NCBI RefSeq assembly: GCF_022458985.1
Contig: NC_061785.1
Span: 1,729,816-1,793,815 of the forward strand
DNA length: 64,000 nt
Source: Mugil cephalus
Lineage: Eukaryota > Chordata > Actinopteri > Mugiliformes > Mugilidae
Direction of reading: 5' to 3'
The notes beneath the pieces were generated by a model. The model made no database searches. It was given only the letters and a program-made list of their open reading frames with translations, and was not told the origin of the DNA. The position numbers and the translations under genes are program-made. Positions 60,401 to 64,000 of the stretch are shown here, piece by piece. Every line of letters starts with the position of its first letter. Position 1 is the first letter of the stretch.

Positions 60401-62228
60401 TGAAGAGACACTTGGAAGGAAAGTGGTCTTGTCTTTCTAATGAGTGACCTCTCTGTTACCTTTGAACCCGCTTCTCTTCCAGCACCAGCTGGATCAGGCT
60501 ATAGATCTTCTGAAGGGAGCGCTGGAGAGAAATAGTCGGTCAGCGTTCAACCACCACCGCCTGGCCGAGTGCTACAGAAAGAAGCAGAGGGAACTGTTCC
60601 CAAAGAAGCCCAGACCAGAGAAAGGTACTGTACGACTACACTGTTCCACTTCACACTCTGTTCAGACCCAGACTCCTGACTTCTGCAGGCAACCAGACTG
60701 AAAGAGACGCTATTGTGTGGTCGTCTCTTGATGGTCGTTTTGCATCTCTTTGGAAGTGGGCAGGATAAGTGTTTTTATTTACTACATAATTAATGTTTTT
60801 GATTATTTCACCAATGTGCTCAGTTAAAAATGTCTGAATCACAAGTTTCTCCACAACTCTGTCACCAAAGAATGTGTAATGAGTAACTGCGGGTAACTGT
60901 GGCATCTGGTGTTCTGGGCATGTCCCACCGGTAGGAGGCCATGATGGAGGGATTACATCTCCCGTCTGGCCTGTGAGTGCCTGGGTATTCCTCCAGAGGA
61001 GCTGGTGGAAGTGGCTGGTGAGAGGGCCTGGATAAGCAGAAGACGACGAGACGAGACAGGAGTAACTGCTCATTAGTGTGTTCTTATCTACCAGAGCTGC
61101 AGCGTTTGAGGAGTCTCAGTATTTACCACCTGGAGGAAACAATCAAGCTGAGGAAGGGCTTTAACCACGCCAAGGCTGATCTGGCTCTGCAGTACGCAGA
61201 GGACTCTAACAGAAGGAGGTGAGTATTTGGTTCAGGATTAGACAGATGCTGAGATTTGTTTCTTCTAGAAAGGCAATGAAGCCATCAGAGAAACCAATCC
61301 AATCCAATTTATTCACAAAGCACACTTTTAAATAAACCCGAAGGGTTACAATAAAGTAATTTACACACAATAAAACAAAGAGAGACCTGAGAGATCAGCT
61401 GGGTGTGTAGGGGTGCAGAAGCTCAGAGAGGTGCAATGGGGGAGGGCCATGTAGGGATTAAAAAGCCAATAGAGGGATTTTAAAATGAATTTTGGGATGG
61501 ACTGGTAGGCACTTTAGTGAAGCTAAAATCAATTAAATGTGCTCAAACTTTCTTGTGCCAGTTAAAAGACGTACAGCTGCGTAGGCTAGATGCTGTACCA
61601 GTTGAAAGCATGCAATAGATCCATATAAAGGGCATTGCAGTGCACTTTGCAGTTTACTGGAAGCTACTTGCTCATTTTCACCACAGCTTTAATATGGCCT
61701 TCGAGCTTAAGATCTGCATCTACTTTACCCCCAGACCACATGCAATAAGTTTGATATACGGTGCCAAGGAACAGACAAAATAACCACGGAGGCAGACAAA
61801 GACACAGGAAGTGGTTTAAGAGAAGTGAAACTATAATCTGGGTGACTTTCAGTGTGGCAAAGGTGCATTAGTTTGTATACTGTCTTTTCAGAGCTCGAGA
61901 ACTGTTCAATGAAGTATTGGAGACATTAGAGGAGGAGTCTGGGAACATCTACCAGTTCATCTGTCGGTGCTATGCTGAGTTCTGCCAGTACCACACCACT
62001 GACAGTGAAAAAGACCTTGCCATCACTTACTATAAAAAGGTACAGCTAACCCTAACTAACTCTAACCTTAACTGACCCCAACCCTGTTACTGTGGGATTG
62101 TTAACATTTGAAAAGAACAATAATAATAAGAAGACAGAGAAAGACATGAGGCTAGACGTTGTCTGTGTTGTTTCCAACAGGCTCTGAAGTGCAACAGCTG
62201 CAATTCTGAAGGAAAGTACTGTGCAAAG
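57464..62228 (+). CDS. ifit: IFIT gene 4, exons 1-9 visible, 3' end outside the window
   Basis: Interferon-induced TPR protein, close to gene 2. Exons: 57,464-57,468 (ATGAG); 58,185-58,364; 58,512-58,701; 58,786-58,977; 59,398-59,619; 60,483-60,624; 61,095-61,218; 61,892-62,039; 62,181-62,228. All phases fit and no stop is met, giving about 417 residues so far. Exon 8 is 6 nt longer than in genes 2 and 3: TDSEKDLAI replaces TDWDLAI. Exon 9 reads ALKCNSCNSEGKYCAK. The usual 198-nt exon 10 was not found before 64,000; a Tc1 element fills most of that intron. Intron 1 is short (716 bp) and free of the LINE. Introns 5 and 7 hold interspersed repeats. Whether the gene is complete cannot be judged here. 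Confidence 0.88.
59750..60120 (-). mobile_element. Interspersed repeats in gene 4 intron 5
   Basis: A GATGAGATGAGATGAGATGA tail follows GCGACCCTAGTGAGGATA, a common teleost repeat end. It interrupts a second repeat containing TGTAGAGCCTGATGGCATGA and TCCTGCACTTGGGAAGGAGC. No coding sequence. Confidence 0.5.
60068..60091 (+). repeat. Short interstitial telomere-like repeat
   Basis: About four consecutive CCCTAA-type units (AACCCTAACCCTAACCCTAA) in gene 4 intron 5. Confidence 0.85.
60903..61065 (+). mobile_element. LINE 3'-end fragment (RTE-like) in gene 4 intron 6
   Basis: Contains TCTGGCCTGTGAGTGCCTGG, CAGAGGAGCTGGTGGAAGTG and CTGGATAAGC, the familiar 3' end of an abundant fish LINE. It sits about 30 bp before the exon 7 acceptor. 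Confidence 0.55.
61290..61640 (-). mobile_element. Interspersed repeat in gene 4 intron 7
   Basis: Contains CCAATTTATTCACAAAGCAC, GTGCTCAAACTTTCTTGTGC and TTGGGATGGACTGGTAGGCA, phrases of a widespread teleost repeat. It is non-coding. Genes 2 and 3 have a much shorter intron here. Confidence 0.5.
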
Positions 62229-62600
62229 GTTTGTCAGCTTCTCTTTCCTTTATCATCTTTTTACATTTGAATATTTTCCCAGTTTTGATTCAGTGTAACT
62301 TTGCATCAGAGCTTTTTTCTGATCATATTTCAGCCCAGTGGTGATTTTGTCTTGGAAATTCTGATGGGGCCATGCAGAAAAATGTTATAATCCAGAAATG
62401 CCATAATCAACAGCCTCACAACAAAAAAACACAGTGGCAAGGGAGAGAGGGGTCCACAGCACCCAACAACAGACAGGTGACAACAAAATCGCAGCTGAAT
62501 AATGCCATCACACAAACGACACTAATCTGATCACATAACATATTTGATCAGATTGGCGTATCAGTAGCACCACCAAATGGCATTGTTCAAAATCTCACTA

Positions 62601-63720
<1,120 letters not shown>

Positions 63721-64000
63721 GAGTGAATCCCAATCATGGATTTGTAACGTAATGACCCTGTTCCTTTAACCAGACACATCGATTTGGGGGGAACATCACC
63801 TTAGAAACATATTTTCACAGTGGACTTTGGAGCAGAAGCTCGATCTTGTGAGGAAGAGCCGGTACTAGCTAGTCTGACCCAGTTCTAATGTTCAACTTTT
63901 AAATATTCTGTCTAGAGAAAACATCTCAAAATCAAAGAGATGAAGTCCAATACCTCATTTGAATGGTGACACGTTAAAGCTGGCGGTCTTTGAATTACCG
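63721..64000. other. Right edge of the window, presumed intron 9 of IFIT gene 4
   Basis: No exon 10 (which should begin AAGCTGAAGCAGAT or similar) is visible. There is no other feature. Confidence 0.4.

Overview
The window is teleost nuclear DNA, probably from a spiny-rayed (percomorph) fish. Spliced vertebrate genes, dense CA/GT, GATA and ATT microsatellites, several Tc1-like transposons, L2/Rex1-type LINE pieces and a PIF/Harbinger-like element all point that way. The species cannot be named from the sequence. No tRNA, rRNA, CRISPR array or bacterial-style operon was seen. REGION 1 (1-22,490): no gene that I can support. It holds microsatellites, decayed Tc1-like elements, a local duplication (about 10,740-11,200 and 13,640-13,990) with an expanded GATAC array, and one fuller Tc1-like element (21,213-22,030). 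REGION 2 (22,500-24,490, minus strand): ch25h, cholesterol 25-hydroxylase, 251 aa. It has two exons joined inside the second histidine box. REGION 3 (24,681-33,258, plus): three nearly identical tandem units of about 2.9 kb. Each carries the promoter, exon 1 and exon 2 of an IFIT gene; only the third runs on into the rest of the gene. REGION 4 (32,220-64,000, plus): four IFIT genes (interferon-induced proteins with tetratricopeptide repeats) in tandem. Gene 1 (32,220-36,570, 472 aa) is the divergent paralogue and looks intact. Gene 2 (38,388-46,104, 480 aa) looks intact but has a dead LINE in intron 1 and a Tc1 remnant in intron 4. Gene 3 (48,849-53,783) has a one-base deletion in exon 3. Gene 4 (57,464 to beyond the right edge) is intact as far as it can be read; its last exon was not found before the window ends. 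All four share a ten-exon layout: exon 1 gives only ATGAG, and exon 9 is a 16-codon cassette. HOW THE GENES FIT TOGETHER: ch25h and the IFITs are interferon-stimulated antiviral genes. They are divergent neighbours here, as CH25H and the IFIT cluster are on human chromosome 10q23, except that LIPA, which lies between them in human, is not seen. The main points of interest are the intron-rich structure of two gene families that are compact in mammals, the triplicated promoter/exon-2 head whose phases allow in-frame concatenation, the recent IFIT duplications with one copy decaying, and two perfect 19-bp palindromes, one of which looks like a template-switch product. All coordinates, splice sites and reading frames were worked out by eye.
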